In this document: piece after piece, positions 16,073-25,201 of the stretch
Layout of the letters: each line of letters begins with the position of its first letter
Numbering within the stretch: position 1 is the first letter of the stretch
Assembly: GCA_963700955.1 (NCBI GenBank)
Contig: CAVOZH010000008.1
Span: 330,501 to 394,500 of the forward strand
DNA from: Nocardioides_C sp963700955
Lineage (GTDB): Bacteria; Actinomycetota; Actinomycetes; Propionibacteriales; Nocardioidaceae
Reading direction: 5' to 3'
DNA: 64,000 nt
Program-made: the position numbers and the translations under genes
Notes under the pieces: generated by a model
Told to the model about the DNA's origin: nothing
Database searches by the model: none
The model's input: only the letters and a program-made list of their open reading frames with translations

Positions 16073-16447
16073 GAGGGTGTCTGTGCAGGAACAACGCGCT
16101 GATCCAACGCGGTGAACGTGGCGGGTTCGCGCTGCAGTGATTGTTCGTCGCAGGGTCGGTGCCGCCGCAGGGCGGTTGCTCGCGATCGTCAGGGGGTGTG
16201 TTGCCAGTCGGTGAGGTCGAGGGGGTCGTCGGTCTGGTAGGTCTCGTGGGTGTCGCTGGTGTCGATGGTGCGGCCGGGCAGGGCGGGGGCGTCCGGCTCG
16301 GTGTGGTTCTTGCCGAGGGGGTGGGTGCCAGAGATCCAAGACACATGTTCGACCACCGACAGCTTCGGCAGAGCCCGATCGCAACGCCTCTCCGCCAAGG
16401 CCGCCGCTTCGGTGGGCCAGGGGGCGCCTCGACGAGCGAGCCGCCCT
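16073..16447. other. 375-bp gap after the catabolic operon
   Basis: No convincing gene. A 69-codon minus-strand frame (16189-16398) reads Asp/Thr-rich near its C-terminus (TIDTSDTHETYQTDDPLDLTD) and could be the tail of a decayed gene, but it has no family I recognise. No clear terminator hairpin was found. Confidence 0.35.
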
Positions 16448-16723
16448 TCAGTACAGGACGCGCAGGAGGTTGAGGAGCGTCGGGACGGCGAAGGCGAGAA
16501 GGAGCAGCCAGGCCACGATCTTGTGTGAGCGCTTGCTCGGCTTGAGCGACCCGACGAGCGCGATCATCGCGCCCTCCTGGGTGTTCCGGTCGAGACCCAT
16601 GCGGCGCGCGTCGACGGGGATGCCGCTCGGCGCGAGGAAGTCCTCGGGCATGACGAGCTCGACCGGCCCCTCGTCCCACGGGTCAGGGCCGACGTCCTCG
16701 GGGCGCTCGTCGTACTCCCACAT
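16448..16723 (-). CDS. small C-terminally anchored membrane protein
   Basis: 91 aa from the ATG at 16723 (a GTG at 16732 is also possible). An acidic N-terminus MWEYDERPEDVGPDPWDEGP, a middle with GIPVDARRMGLDRNTQEG, and a single C-terminal hydrophobic helix KIVAWLLLLAFAVPTLLNLL. No family recognised. It is divergent from phoH, with 118 bp between them, so it may share a regulatory region with that operon. Confidence 0.6.
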   Translation of the reverse strand: MWEYDERPEDVGPDPWDEGPVELVMPEDFLAPSGIPVDARRMGLDRNTQEGAMIALVGSLKPSKRSHKIVAWLLLLAFAVPTLLNLLRVLY

Positions 16724-16841
16724 GCTGACCACTGTAGGAGCGCAACTCTCCTCCGGGGCGGTTTCGGTGCCGCTCCCGTAGCATGGAGGCGCAGCAACCG
16801 TCCTACTGACTCACCCGTGGAGGTCGGCCGCCAGGCCACCG

Positions 16842-17879
16842 ATGACAGAGACCAGCGCACCCCAGCACACGATCATCGTGCCCGCGAGCATCCCCATGGT
16901 GGCCCTTCTGGGTCCCGGCGACGAGCACCTCGCACTGATCGAGAAGGCTTTCAAGGCCGACGTCCACGTCCGCGGAAACCAGATCACTCTGCGGGGCGAG
17001 TCTGCCGAGGTGGCGCTCGCCGAGCGGCTCATGGACGAGCTCGTGACGATCATCCGCACCGGCCAGGGGATCACCACCGAGACCGTCGAGCGTGCGATCT
17101 CGATGTTGCGGGCGGAGACCAAGGAGCGTCCGGCAGACGTCCTGAGCCTCAACATCCTGAGCAACCGCGGCCGCACGATCCGTCCCAAGACTCTGAACCA
17201 GAAGCGGTACGTCGAGGCGATCGACAAGCACACGATCGTCTTCGGCATCGGCCCGGCCGGCACCGGCAAGACGTACCTCGCGATGGCCAAGGCCGTGCAG
17301 GCGTTGCAGTCCAAGAACGTCAACCGGATCATCCTGACCCGGCCCGCGGTCGAGGCGGGGGAGCGGCTCGGGTTCCTGCCGGGCACGCTCAGCGAGAAGA
17401 TCGACCCCTACCTGCGTCCGCTGTACGACGCGCTCCACGACATGCTCGACCCCGAGACGATCCCCAAGCTTCTCGCGGCCGGCACGATCGAGGTCGCCCC
17501 TCTGGCGTACATGCGCGGCCGCACCCTGAACGACGCGTTCATCATCCTCGACGAGGCCCAGAACACCTCGCCGGAGCAGATGAAGATGTTTCTGACCCGA
17601 CTCGGCTTCGGCTCGAAGATGGTCGTCACCGGCGACGTCACCCAGGTCGACCTGCCCGGTGGCACGAAGAGCGGCCTACGCGTCGTCGAGGACATCCTCA
17701 CCGACATCGAGGACGTGCACTTCAACCGGCTCACCTCCCACGACGTGGTCCGGCACCGCCTGGTCGGGCACATCGTCGCCGCGTACGACGAGTTCGAGGC
17801 ACGCCGTGACGCGAACCAGGACGACGCGGTGAGCGACGGACGTCGTCGCTCCGAGCGCCCGCGCAAGGGCCGCGCATGA
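16842..17879 (+). CDS. phoH: PhoH family ATPase (YbeZ-like)
   Basis: 345 aa. An N-terminal KH-like part (to about residue 100) precedes the PhoH ATPase domain with Walker A GPAGTGKTYLAMAKA and Walker B FIILDEAQNTSPEQMKMFLTR, then TGDVTQVDLPGG. PhoH/YbeZ works with the RNase YbeY in ribosome and rRNA quality control. The stop overlaps the ybeY start by 4 nt (ATGA), and the phoH-ybeY-CBS protein order is conserved in actinobacteria. Confidence 0.95.
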   Translation: MTETSAPQHTIIVPASIPMVALLGPGDEHLALIEKAFKADVHVRGNQITLRGESAEVALAERLMDELVTIIRTGQGITTETVERAISMLRAETKERPADVLSLNILSNRGRTIRPKTLNQKRYVEAIDKHTIVFGIGPAGTGKTYLAMAKAVQALQSKNVNRIILTRPAVEAGERLGFLPGTLSEKIDPYLRPLYDALHDMLDPETIPKLLAAGTIEVAPLAYMRGRTLNDAFIILDEAQNTSPEQMKMFLTRLGFGSKMVVTGDVTQVDLPGGTKSGLRVVEDILTDIEDVHFNRLTSHDVVRHRLVGHIVAAYDEFEARRDANQDDAVSDGRRRSERPRKGRA

Positions 17880-18415
17880 GCATCGAGGTCCTCGACGAGT
17901 CAGGACGGTCCGTCGACGTCACCGAGCTGTCCCGCCTCGCCCGCTTCGCCATGGACCGGATGCGCGTCCACCCGCAGGCCGAGCTGTGCATCAAGCTCGT
18001 CGACGAGGCGACGATCGCCGAGCTCAACGAGCAGTGGATGGAGAAGACCGGCCCCACCGACGTACTCGCGTTCCCTATGGACGAGCTACGGCCGGGCCTG
18101 GTCGACGAGGAGCCCGAGGAGGGTGTCCTCGGCGACCTGGTGCTGTGTCCCTCGATCGCCGAGCGGCAGGCCGACGAGGCACGAGCCAAGGGGCAGGCCG
18201 GCTACAGCACCTCCGACGAGATCGACCTGCTGACGGTGCACGGCATCCTCCACCTGCTCGGCTACGACCACGCAGAGCCCGAGGAGCATCGCGAGATGTT
18301 CGGCCTCCAGGCTCGCCTGCTCGCCGAGTGGCAGGGTGCCCGCCGTGGCGAGACCCTGCCCGGCGACGAGGCGGACGCTTCGCCCCGGACGCCCGAGGAG
18401 GACGTCGAGCTGTGA
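17876..18415 (+). CDS. ybeY: endoribonuclease YbeY (16S rRNA maturation)
   Basis: 179 aa. ELNEQWMEKTGPTDVLAFPMDE precedes the zinc motif HGILHLLGYDHAEPEEHREMF (H-x3-H-x5-H). YbeY trims the 3' end of 16S rRNA and degrades defective ribosomes. Overlaps of 4 nt on both sides (ATGA with phoH, GTGA with the next gene) indicate translational coupling. The C-terminus is extended by an acidic tail of about 30 residues compared with the enterobacterial enzyme. Confidence 0.95.
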   Translation: MSIEVLDESGRSVDVTELSRLARFAMDRMRVHPQAELCIKLVDEATIAELNEQWMEKTGPTDVLAFPMDELRPGLVDEEPEEGVLGDLVLCPSIAERQADEARAKGQAGYSTSDEIDLLTVHGILHLLGYDHAEPEEHREMFGLQARLLAEWQGARRGETLPGDEADASPRTPEEDVEL

Positions 18416-19758
18416 ATGCGGTCGACATCTGGCTGCTTGTCGTCGTCGCCTTGCTCGTCGTCGTCGCGGGTCTGTTCAGCAGCGCCGAGGCTGCGTTCTC
18501 GTCGTTCTCCAAGGTCCGCGCCGAGGAGATCGCCGCCGAGGGCAAGGCCGGCGCCAAACGCCTGGTGACTGTCGTCGAGGACCCCGCGCGCTACATGAAC
18601 ACCGCGCTCTTCCTGCGCCTTCTGTGCGAGATCGGTGCCATGGTGCTCGCGACGGTCGTCGTGACGGACCTGATCGTGACCCACGACCCGGTCGCCGAGC
18701 AGGTGGTCGGCCGCTGGTGGGCGGTGGCGGCCACGATCCTGGTGATGGTGGCGGTGTCGTTCGTGGTCATCGGTGTCGCTCCCCGCACCGTGGGTCGGCA
18801 GCACTCGGAGCGGGTCGCGCTGCTCTCCGCCGGACCGCTGATCGCCTTCACCAAGGTGTTCGGCCCACTGGCCCAGCTCCTGATCCTGGTCGGCAACGCG
18901 CTCACCCCGGGCCGCGGTTTCAGCGAGGGCCCGTTCGCCTCCGAGGCAGAGCTGCGTGAGCTCGTGGACCTCGCCGAGGCCAGCAGCGTCATCGAGTCCG
19001 GCGAGCGGGAGATGATCCACTCCGTCTTCGAGCTCGGCGACACGATCGTGCGCGAGGTGATGGTGCCGCGCACCGACGTGGTCTTCATCGAGCGGCAAAA
19101 GACCTTGCGGCAGGCGATGTCGCTGGCGTTGCGCAGCGGGTACTCCCGGATCCCGGTCATCGGCGACAGCCTCGACGACATCGTCGGCTTCGCCTACCTC
19201 AAGGACATCACCAAGCGGGTGTTCGACCGGCACGAGGCGGAGCAGACCGAGCGTGTCGAGTCGGTGATGCGCCCTGTGCTCTACGTCCCCGACTCCAAGC
19301 CGGTCGACGAGCTCCTGCGCGAGATGCAGGCCAAGCGCAAGCACGTCGCGGTCGTCGTCGACGAGTACGGCGGCACGGCGGGACTCGTCACCATCGAGGA
19401 CGTCCTCGAGGAGATCGTCGGTGAGATCACCGACGAGTACGACGAGGCGCGGGTCGAGGTCGAGCGGCTGGCCAACGGCTCGACCCGGGTGAGCTCGCGC
19501 TACCCGGTCGACGACCTCGAAGAGCTGTGCGGCATCCCGGTCGAGGACGACGACGTCGACACCGTCGGAGGCCTGATGGCCAAGCACCTCGGCCGCGTCC
19601 CGATCCCCGGGTCGGTCGTGGAGGTCGAGGGTCTCCGCTTCGAGGCCGAGGCGCCCGCCGGACGGCGCAACCGGATCGGCACGGTGCTGATCGCCCACGT
19701 GGAGCCGGCGACCGAGCACGCCGACCCCGAGTCCTACTCAGACACCCAAGCCGGATGA
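18412..19758 (+). CDS. hemolysin-family CNNM/CBS transporter (DUF21-CBS-CorC)
   Basis: 448 aa from the GTG at 18412, which shares GTGA with the ybeY stop; the frame is open far upstream but only as a shadow of ybeY. N-terminal DUF21 membrane domain (helices at about 5-27, 60-85, 98-120, 128-150) with FSSAEAAFSSFSKVR, then a CBS pair (REVMVPRTDVVFI; VESVMRPVLYVPDSKP) and a C-terminal CorC_HlyC domain (TVGGLMAKHLGRVPIPG). The family covers CNNM-type magnesium transporters; no haemolysis is implied. Confidence 0.9.
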   Translation: MNAVDIWLLVVVALLVVVAGLFSSAEAAFSSFSKVRAEEIAAEGKAGAKRLVTVVEDPARYMNTALFLRLLCEIGAMVLATVVVTDLIVTHDPVAEQVVGRWWAVAATILVMVAVSFVVIGVAPRTVGRQHSERVALLSAGPLIAFTKVFGPLAQLLILVGNALTPGRGFSEGPFASEAELRELVDLAEASSVIESGEREMIHSVFELGDTIVREVMVPRTDVVFIERQKTLRQAMSLALRSGYSRIPVIGDSLDDIVGFAYLKDITKRVFDRHEAEQTERVESVMRPVLYVPDSKPVDELLREMQAKRKHVAVVVDEYGGTAGLVTIEDVLEEIVGEITDEYDEARVEVERLANGSTRVSSRYPVDDLEELCGIPVEDDDVDTVGGLMAKHLGRVPIPGSVVEVEGLRFEAEAPAGRRNRIGTVLIAHVEPATEHADPESYSDTQAG

Positions 19759-19768
19759 GGATCTCCCG

Positions 19769-20113
19769 ATGACCGAGCTCACCGACCCCGACGACAAGAA
19801 GCTCGTGACACTGGCCCGGTCCACCCGGGCGCGCACCGCCGCCGCGGAGGGCGCCTGCGTCCGCGACCTCGACGGCCGGACCTACGCAGGCGCGACGGTG
19901 GACCTCCCGTCGCTGCAGCTCTCGGCCGTGCAGGTCGCGGTCGCAATGGCGGTGACAAGTGGCGCGAAGGGGCTCGAGGCCGTCGCGGTGCTCGGCGAGA
20001 GAGCAGTCGTGGAGGAGGCCGACATGTCGGTCGTTCGTGACTTCGCGGGCGCCGGCGTCCCGGTGCATCTGGCCGCTCCCGACGGCACCCTGGTCTCCTC
20101 GCTGAGCTCCTGA
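19769..20113 (+). CDS. degenerate cytidine-deaminase-like protein
   Basis: 114 aa. The alignment core RTAAAEGACVRDLDGRTYAGATVDLPSLQLSAVQVAVAMAV resembles cytidine deaminases, but the HAE and PCxxC zinc motifs are missing; LQLSAVQVA lies where the HAE helix should be. Similar shortened proteins recur before era in actinobacteria and are often labelled cytidine deaminase. Without zinc ligands it cannot deaminate by the known mechanism. It is 10 nt after the CBS protein, in the same operon. Confidence 0.75.
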   Translation: MTELTDPDDKKLVTLARSTRARTAAAEGACVRDLDGRTYAGATVDLPSLQLSAVQVAVAMAVTSGAKGLEAVAVLGERAVVEEADMSVVRDFAGAGVPVHLAAPDGTLVSSLSS

Positions 20114-20226
20114 CGAGGACGCGCCGCGCCGCGCTCCTGACCTGGGCCCCACGTCTTCGGCTGGGCCGCCCGGCCGAGTCGTCGAGTTTCGTGGCGCCGC
20201 TCCGGGCCGGTCGATAAGTTGGCGTT

Positions 20227-21624
20227 GTGGCCGAGGTCGTGGGTTGGGACGCGCACGGGGCTGCCGTGCGTCGACTTCAGGCGTCCTACGAGGCCATTCC
20301 CGCCGGAGCGCCGGTGCGGCTCGCCAAGCGCACGTCCAACCTCTTCCGGCCACGCTCCGCGGTGTCGACTCCCGGGCTGGACGTCTCCGGGCTCGACGGC
20401 GTGGTGGCGGTCGACCCGGTCGCACGGACGGCCGACGTGCAGGGCATGTGCACCTACGAGGACCTCGTCGACGTCACGCTCTCCCACGGCATGATCCCGC
20501 TCGTCGTACCCCAGCTGCGCACCATCACCCTGGGCGGCGCCGTCACGGGCCTGGGCATCGAGGCCACGTCGTTCCGCAACGGACTGCCGCACGAGTCCGT
20601 GCTCGAGCTGGACGTGCTGACCGGGGACGGCGACGTGGTCACAGCGACCCCTGACGGGCCGGCCGCAGACCTGTTCGCCACCTTCCCCAACTCCTACGGC
20701 AGCCTCGGCTACGCCACGAGGATCCGGATCGAGCTCGAGCCGGCGCCGGGCTACGTCGACCTCCGGCATGTCCGCCTCCGCGACCTCGACGAGGCCCCCA
20801 AGATCATCGAGGCGATCGTCGCCGAGCAGGCCTGGCAGGGCCGCCGCGTCGACGCTCTCGACGGGGTGGTCTTCGAGCCCGACGAGGCCTACCTGACGCT
20901 CGCCACCTGGCGCGAGGCGCCACCCGACGAGGGGACGAGCGACTACGCCGGTCAGCAGGTCTACTACCGCTCCCTGCAGCGGCGTGAGACCGACGTGCTC
21001 ACCATGCACGACTACCTCTGGCGATGGGACACCGACTGGTTCTGGTGCTCGCGCGCCTTCGGGGCCCAGCATCCGCTGGTCCGCCGGGTGTGGCCTCGAC
21101 GGCTGCGTCGCAGCGACGTCTACCACCGGCTCGTGGGGCTGGAGAACCGGTACGGCGTGATGGCCCGGCTCGACGCGCGCCGTGGGCTCCCTGCCCGCGA
21201 GAGGGTGATCCAGGACGTCGAGATCCCGGTCGAGCAGACCCCCGAGTTCCTTGGCTGGTTCGACGAGCACGTCGGGATGAGGCCGGTGTGGCTGTGCCCG
21301 CTGCGACTGCGCGAGCCGTCGGGACCCGGAAGCGCGCGCCGCTGGCCGTCGTACCCCCTCGAGCCCGGCACCACCTACGTCAACGTCGGCTTCTGGGGCA
21401 CGGTGCCGATCGCGCCCGGAGCCGCCGACGGCGACCTGAACCGCGCGATCGAGGCCCGAGTGACCGAGCTGGGCGGCCACAAGTCGCTCTACTCCGACGC
21501 CTACTACGACCGCGAGACCTTCGACAGGCTGTACGACGGAGCGAACCTGCTCCGCGTCAAGGCGCACTACGATCAGGAGAACCGGCTCACGGGGCTCTAC
21601 GAGAAGGCAGTGAGGCGACGATGA
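20227..21624 (+). CDS. bfaA: FAD-dependent oxidoreductase of 10-methyl fatty acid synthesis
   Basis: 465 aa, GTG start; GATAAG at 20213-20218 suggests a leaderless transcript. An FAD-binding type 4 (PCMH) domain: LDGVVAVDPVARTADVQGMCTYEDLVDVTL and ITLGGAVTGLGIEATSFRNGLPHESV, as in DHCR24-like reductases. Paired with a cyclopropane-synthase-type methyltransferase by a 4-nt overlap, this is the BfaA/TmsA arrangement: the methyltransferase adds C10 methylene to oleoyl phospholipids and this enzyme reduces it, giving tuberculostearic-type acids common in Nocardioides membranes. Confidence 0.82.
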   Translation: MAEVVGWDAHGAAVRRLQASYEAIPAGAPVRLAKRTSNLFRPRSAVSTPGLDVSGLDGVVAVDPVARTADVQGMCTYEDLVDVTLSHGMIPLVVPQLRTITLGGAVTGLGIEATSFRNGLPHESVLELDVLTGDGDVVTATPDGPAADLFATFPNSYGSLGYATRIRIELEPAPGYVDLRHVRLRDLDEAPKIIEAIVAEQAWQGRRVDALDGVVFEPDEAYLTLATWREAPPDEGTSDYAGQQVYYRSLQRRETDVLTMHDYLWRWDTDWFWCSRAFGAQHPLVRRVWPRRLRRSDVYHRLVGLENRYGVMARLDARRGLPARERVIQDVEIPVEQTPEFLGWFDEHVGMRPVWLCPLRLREPSGPGSARRWPSYPLEPGTTYVNVGFWGTVPIAPGAADGDLNRAIEARVTELGGHKSLYSDAYYDRETFDRLYDGANLLRVKAHYDQENRLTGLYEKAVRRR

Positions 21625-22910
21625 CGACGACCTACGCGACCATGACCATCGGCGAGGTCATCTCCCGGCTGATGCCGGACGGGGTGCCGTTCCTGTTCAC
21701 GGCCTACGACGGCAGCACCGCCGGCCCACCCGAGTCGCCGATCGCCTTGCACCTGCGCAACGAACGCGGGCTGTCGTACCTCCTCACCGCGCCCGGCGAC
21801 CTGGGCATGGCCAGGGCGTACGTCGCCGGGGACCTCGTCATCGAGGGGGCCCACCCGGGCGATCCCTACGACGCGATGGTGCTCCTGACGAGCAACCTGC
21901 GGTTCAAGATCCCGCCTCCGCCGGAGCTGGTCCGGATCGTGCGTGGCCTCGGCGTGAGCCACCTCAAGCCACCGCCGCCGCCGCCCGAGGAGCACCTGCC
22001 ACGCTGGCGCCGCCTGATGGAGGGCATGCGCCACTCTCGCGAGCGTGACGCGATGGCGATCCACCACCACTACGACGTCTCCAACCGCTTCTACGAGCTC
22101 GTACTCGGCCCGTCGATGACCTACACGTGCGCCGTCTTCCCTGACGAGGACGCCTCGCTCGAGGACGCGCAGGCGGAGAAGTACGACCTCGTGTGCCGCA
22201 AGCTGGGCCTGCGGCCGGGGCACCGCCTCCTCGACATCGGCAGCGGCTGGGGCGGCATGGTCCGCCACGCCGCCCGGGAGTACGGCGTCGCCGCCCTCGG
22301 TGTGACGCTCTCGCGCAACCAGGCCGCGTGGGCGCAAGCGGCGATCGAGCGGGAGGGCCTTTCGGGCTGCGCCGAGGTGCGCTACGGCGACTACCGCGAC
22401 ATCACGGAGGGCGGCTTCGACGCGGTCAGCTCGATCGGCTTGACCGAGCACGTCGGAGTGCGCAACTACCGGTCCTACTTCGAGTTCATCCGCTCCCGGC
22501 TCCGTCCGGGTGGACGGTTGCTGAACCACTGCATCACCCGCCCTCACAACGACGCACGCGCCGAGACCGGGGCGTTCATCGACAGGTACGTCTTCCCCGA
22601 CGGCGAGCTCACCGGGTCGGGCCGGATCATCACCGAGATGCAGGACGCCGGGCTCGAGGTGCGCCACGAGGAGAACCTGCGTGAGCACTACGCGCTGACG
22701 CTCTCGGGCTGGTGCCGCAACCTCGCGGCCAACTGGGACGAGTGCGTCACGGAGGCCGGCCTCGGCACCGCGAAGGTATGGGGCCTCTACATGGCCGGAT
22801 CGCGGCTCGGGTTCGAGCGCAACGAGATCCAGCTGCACCAGGTGCTCGCCTCGCGCACCGACGAGCGCGGCAACTCCGGGTTCCCGTTGCGACCTACGTG
22901 GCTCAGCTGA
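21621..22910 (+). CDS. bfaB: SAM-dependent fatty acid methyltransferase (cyclopropane-synthase family)
   Basis: 429 aa, ATG overlapping the bfaA stop (ATGA). Residues 1-140 are the N-terminal lipid-binding part with a Pro run (HLKPPPPPPEE); the methyltransferase domain has HHHYDVSNRFYELVLGPSMTYTCAVF and the SAM loop LLDIGSGWGGMVRHAA, then SSIGLTEHVG and HCITRPHND. This is the CFA/MmaA fold. With bfaA it should make 10-methylene and then 10-methyl stearic acid. The third gene found in mycobacteria (DUF1365, tmsC) is not here. Confidence 0.85.
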   Translation: MTTTYATMTIGEVISRLMPDGVPFLFTAYDGSTAGPPESPIALHLRNERGLSYLLTAPGDLGMARAYVAGDLVIEGAHPGDPYDAMVLLTSNLRFKIPPPPELVRIVRGLGVSHLKPPPPPPEEHLPRWRRLMEGMRHSRERDAMAIHHHYDVSNRFYELVLGPSMTYTCAVFPDEDASLEDAQAEKYDLVCRKLGLRPGHRLLDIGSGWGGMVRHAAREYGVAALGVTLSRNQAAWAQAAIEREGLSGCAEVRYGDYRDITEGGFDAVSSIGLTEHVGVRNYRSYFEFIRSRLRPGGRLLNHCITRPHNDARAETGAFIDRYVFPDGELTGSGRIITEMQDAGLEVRHEENLREHYALTLSGWCRNLAANWDECVTEAGLGTAKVWGLYMAGSRLGFERNEIQLHQVLASRTDERGNSGFPLRPTWLS

Positions 22911-23845
22911 CCGAGGATACCCAGGTCCCGCGGGCTCGTACGGCGCACCCGTTCGCCTCGGCACTGCTCGTGCTGGCGGGTGCGGCGTTGTTCGGGACGG
23001 TCGGCACCGCTCAGGCACTCGGACCCGACGTGCCCGCTTCCTCGCTGGCGGCGTCCCGGATGCTGCTCACCGCGGTCGCCTTCACGCTCCTGGCGATGGC
23101 TGTCGGGAGGGTGAACGGCGTACTCACCGCCGTCCGGCAGGCCCCGACCTGGCTGGCCGGCCTGGGTCAGGCGTCGTTCAACCTGTGCTTCCTCGCGGCC
23201 ATGAAGGAGACGGGTGTGGCGGTCGGGACGCTGGTCGCGATCGGCGCCACCCCTGTCATCACAGGGCTGGTCACCCGACACGTCACACGGCTGTGGGTGG
23301 TCGCGACGGTGGTCGCCGTCGGTGGCCTCACGCTGCTCGTGGCCGGCCAGCAGGCGGGGCCGGTCGCCGCCTCCCCGTCGGGTGTGCTCCTGGCGCTCGG
23401 TGCAGCAGCGAGCTATGCGACGTACATCGTGGCCGGCAACGCCGCGGAGGCACGGGGCCTGGAGACGCAGTCCTTCCTGGCCGCGGCCTTCTCGGTGTCG
23501 GCGTTGTGCACCCTCCCGTGGCTGGTCCTCGGCGACCTCGCCTGGGTGGCCACCCCCGGCGGAGGAGTCCTGCTGGGTTACCTCGTCCTGGTGCCGACGA
23601 TCCTCGCCTACAGCCTGTTCAACCGGGGCTTGCGGGGCGTCCGGTCCAGCACCGCGTCGACCCTCGCTCTGGTGGAGCCGGTGGTCGCCGCGACGCTGGC
23701 CTACCTGGTGCTGGGTGAACGCCTCGGCGCCCTCGGTCTCGTGGGCAGTGGGATGATCCTTCTCGGCCTGCTGCTGATCGTGCGCAGCTCGGCGGTCACC
23801 GGAGAGCCGACGCCTCCCGACGTGTCGGTGCGCCCGCTGGGATGA
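22898..23845 (+). CDS. EamA/DMT family exporter
   Basis: 315 aa from a GTG at 22898, overlapping the bfaB end by 13 nt. Ten hydrophobic segments in two EamA repeats (about 20-150 and 165-300), with LGAAASYATYIVAGNAAEARG opening the second half and STASTLALVEPVVAATLAYLVLGERLG near the end, a signature of the family. Members export amino acids, metabolites or drugs; the substrate is unknown. Coupling to bfaAB may be positional only. Basic and proline-rich tail after the last helix. Confidence 0.82.
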   Translation: MAQLTEDTQVPRARTAHPFASALLVLAGAALFGTVGTAQALGPDVPASSLAASRMLLTAVAFTLLAMAVGRVNGVLTAVRQAPTWLAGLGQASFNLCFLAAMKETGVAVGTLVAIGATPVITGLVTRHVTRLWVVATVVAVGGLTLLVAGQQAGPVAASPSGVLLALGAAASYATYIVAGNAAEARGLETQSFLAAAFSVSALCTLPWLVLGDLAWVATPGGGVLLGYLVLVPTILAYSLFNRGLRGVRSSTASTLALVEPVVAATLAYLVLGERLGALGLVGSGMILLGLLLIVRSSAVTGEPTPPDVSVRPLG

Positions 23846-23935
23846 CTGTCCGAAAAGTCCTCGAACGGGCGTAACCTCCCGATGTGCCCGGGCGATTACC
23901 CCTCTGTCAGCGCAACCAAGCAGATGGAGAGACCT

Positions 23936-24562
23936 ATGACTACGCCATCCAGCTCGTTCTTCGCCAAGATCCGCGGCGGACGCGCCTCGTTCCGTGTGGC
24001 GGCCGCAGCGAGTGCGCTCGTGACGGCCGCAGCCATCGCCGGTGTCGCCGTGGCTGACACCGGAGACGACGCCGCGTCCGCCGAGGTGACTCCCGCCGGC
24101 GACACGCTCGACCACTCGGACGCGACCGAGGTCGACGACGCCGACGCGCCCGACAGCTCTGACGAGGCCGACTCAGCTGACGATGACGCCGACAAGGCCG
24201 ACCACGCGGCCGAGGGCGACTCCGACGCGGACGACGACGGCAGTGACGACGGCGCTGCAGGCAGCCACCAGGTCGGCGTCGACCATCGCGCACCCCAGGC
24301 CACGGTGCACGCTCGCGACACCGAGGCGCTGGCTCAGGCAAGCACGAGTGGGGACGACGACAGCGACGATGCCGCCGAGGCGGACGAGCACGGCGACGAC
24401 GACGCGGACGAGGCCGACGAGGCCGACGAGGCCGACGAGCCGGACCACGAGTCGGACGAGGCCGATGACGACCACGGTGACCACGAGGACGCCGAGGATG
24501 CCGGCGACAGCGACCACCACTCGGACTCCGAGATCGAGGAGGACCACCGCTCCGACGACTGA
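23936..24562 (+). CDS. secreted, highly acidic low-complexity protein
   Basis: 208 aa from the ATG at 23936 (GGAGAG upstream). The N-terminus has a basic stretch then a signal-peptide-like helix (VAAAASALVTAAAIAGVAVA). From about residue 45 the mature part is almost all Asp, Glu, Ala, Ser and His (DADDDGSDDGAAGSHQ, DEADEADEADEP). No domain. Such a chain is disordered and may bind calcium or other cations at the cell surface. It precedes an ECF sigma gene whose partner also has an acidic tail, suggesting one functional unit. Confidence 0.72.
   Translation: MTTPSSSFFAKIRGGRASFRVAAAASALVTAAAIAGVAVADTGDDAASAEVTPAGDTLDHSDATEVDDADAPDSSDEADSADDDADKADHAAEGDSDADDDGSDDGAAGSHQVGVDHRAPQATVHARDTEALAQASTSGDDDSDDAAEADEHGDDDADEADEADEADEPDHESDEADDDHGDHEDAEDAGDSDHHSDSEIEEDHRSDD
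24407..24442 (+). repeat. GACGAGGCC short tandem repeat
   Basis: Three perfect copies of the 9-mer GACGAGGCC (24407-24433) and a partial fourth, coding for Asp-Glu-Ala inside the acidic protein. Because the unit is a multiple of three, slippage would change the length without a frameshift. Confidence 0.8.
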
Positions 24563-24655
24563 CCGGAGAGGTAGAAAAGCAGCGATGAGGTCGGCAGCGG
24601 TCCGACTCGGCGACGGCGGTCGCCGGACCAGAGGCACCTGAAGGGGGAGTGATCG

Positions 24656-25201
24656 ATGGCGGGTCTTGACGACACCGCCGTCGACGCTGCCGGACCGAGC
24701 GCCACCGCTGACGTCGAGTCGGTCTACCGACAGCTGGCGCCGCAGGTTCTCGGATACCTACGCGCCCGCGGTGCGGAGGATCCCGAGGGCCTCACCGACG
24801 AGGTGTTCTTGTCGGTGATTCCCCGGCTGGCCGACGTCAGCGGTGGTGAGTCCGGACTGCGCACGCTGGTCTTCTCGATCGCCCACGCCAGGATGGTCGA
24901 CGAGCATCGGCGCCGCGCCAGGCGTCCGGTCCACACAGAGTACGAGCCGGATCTCGACCCGCGACTGGAGGAGTCGGCGGAGAACGCCGCTCTGGAGCGG
25001 GTGGCCAGCACCAGGGTCGACCAGCTGCTCGCCGAGCTGGGGGAGGACCAGCGAGCGGTGATCCTGCTGCGGGTCATCGCCGACCTGTCCTTGGAGCAGA
25101 CGGCCGACGTGGTCGGTAGGTCGGTGGGGGCGGTCAAGCAGCTTCAACGTCGCGGCCTGCTGAGGCTGCGGGAACTGATGAGGGGAGAGGGGGGACGATG
25201 A
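24656..25201 (+). CDS. ECF-type RNA polymerase sigma factor
   Basis: 181 aa, ATG at 24656 with GGGGGAG before it. Region 2: VESVYRQLAPQVLGYLRARGAEDPEGLTDEVFLSVIPRL, with LRTLVFSIAHARMVDEHRRRARR covering 2.3/2.4. Region 4: ELGEDQRAVILLRVIADLSLEQTADVVGRSVGAVKQLQRRGL. The stop overlaps the next ATG by 4 nt, the usual coupling with an anti-sigma gene. The target promoters cannot be read from here; the acidic gene upstream is a candidate. Confidence 0.88.
   Translation: MAGLDDTAVDAAGPSATADVESVYRQLAPQVLGYLRARGAEDPEGLTDEVFLSVIPRLADVSGGESGLRTLVFSIAHARMVDEHRRRARRPVHTEYEPDLDPRLEESAENAALERVASTRVDQLLAELGEDQRAVILLRVIADLSLEQTADVVGRSVGAVKQLQRRGLLRLRELMRGEGGR

Noticed and set aside
18412..19758. A haemolysin
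   Set aside because: The family name is historical; the DUF21-CBS-CorC layout points to a CNNM-type ion transporter.
19769..20113. Functional cytidine deaminase (cdd)
   Set aside because: The HAE and PCxxC zinc motifs are absent.
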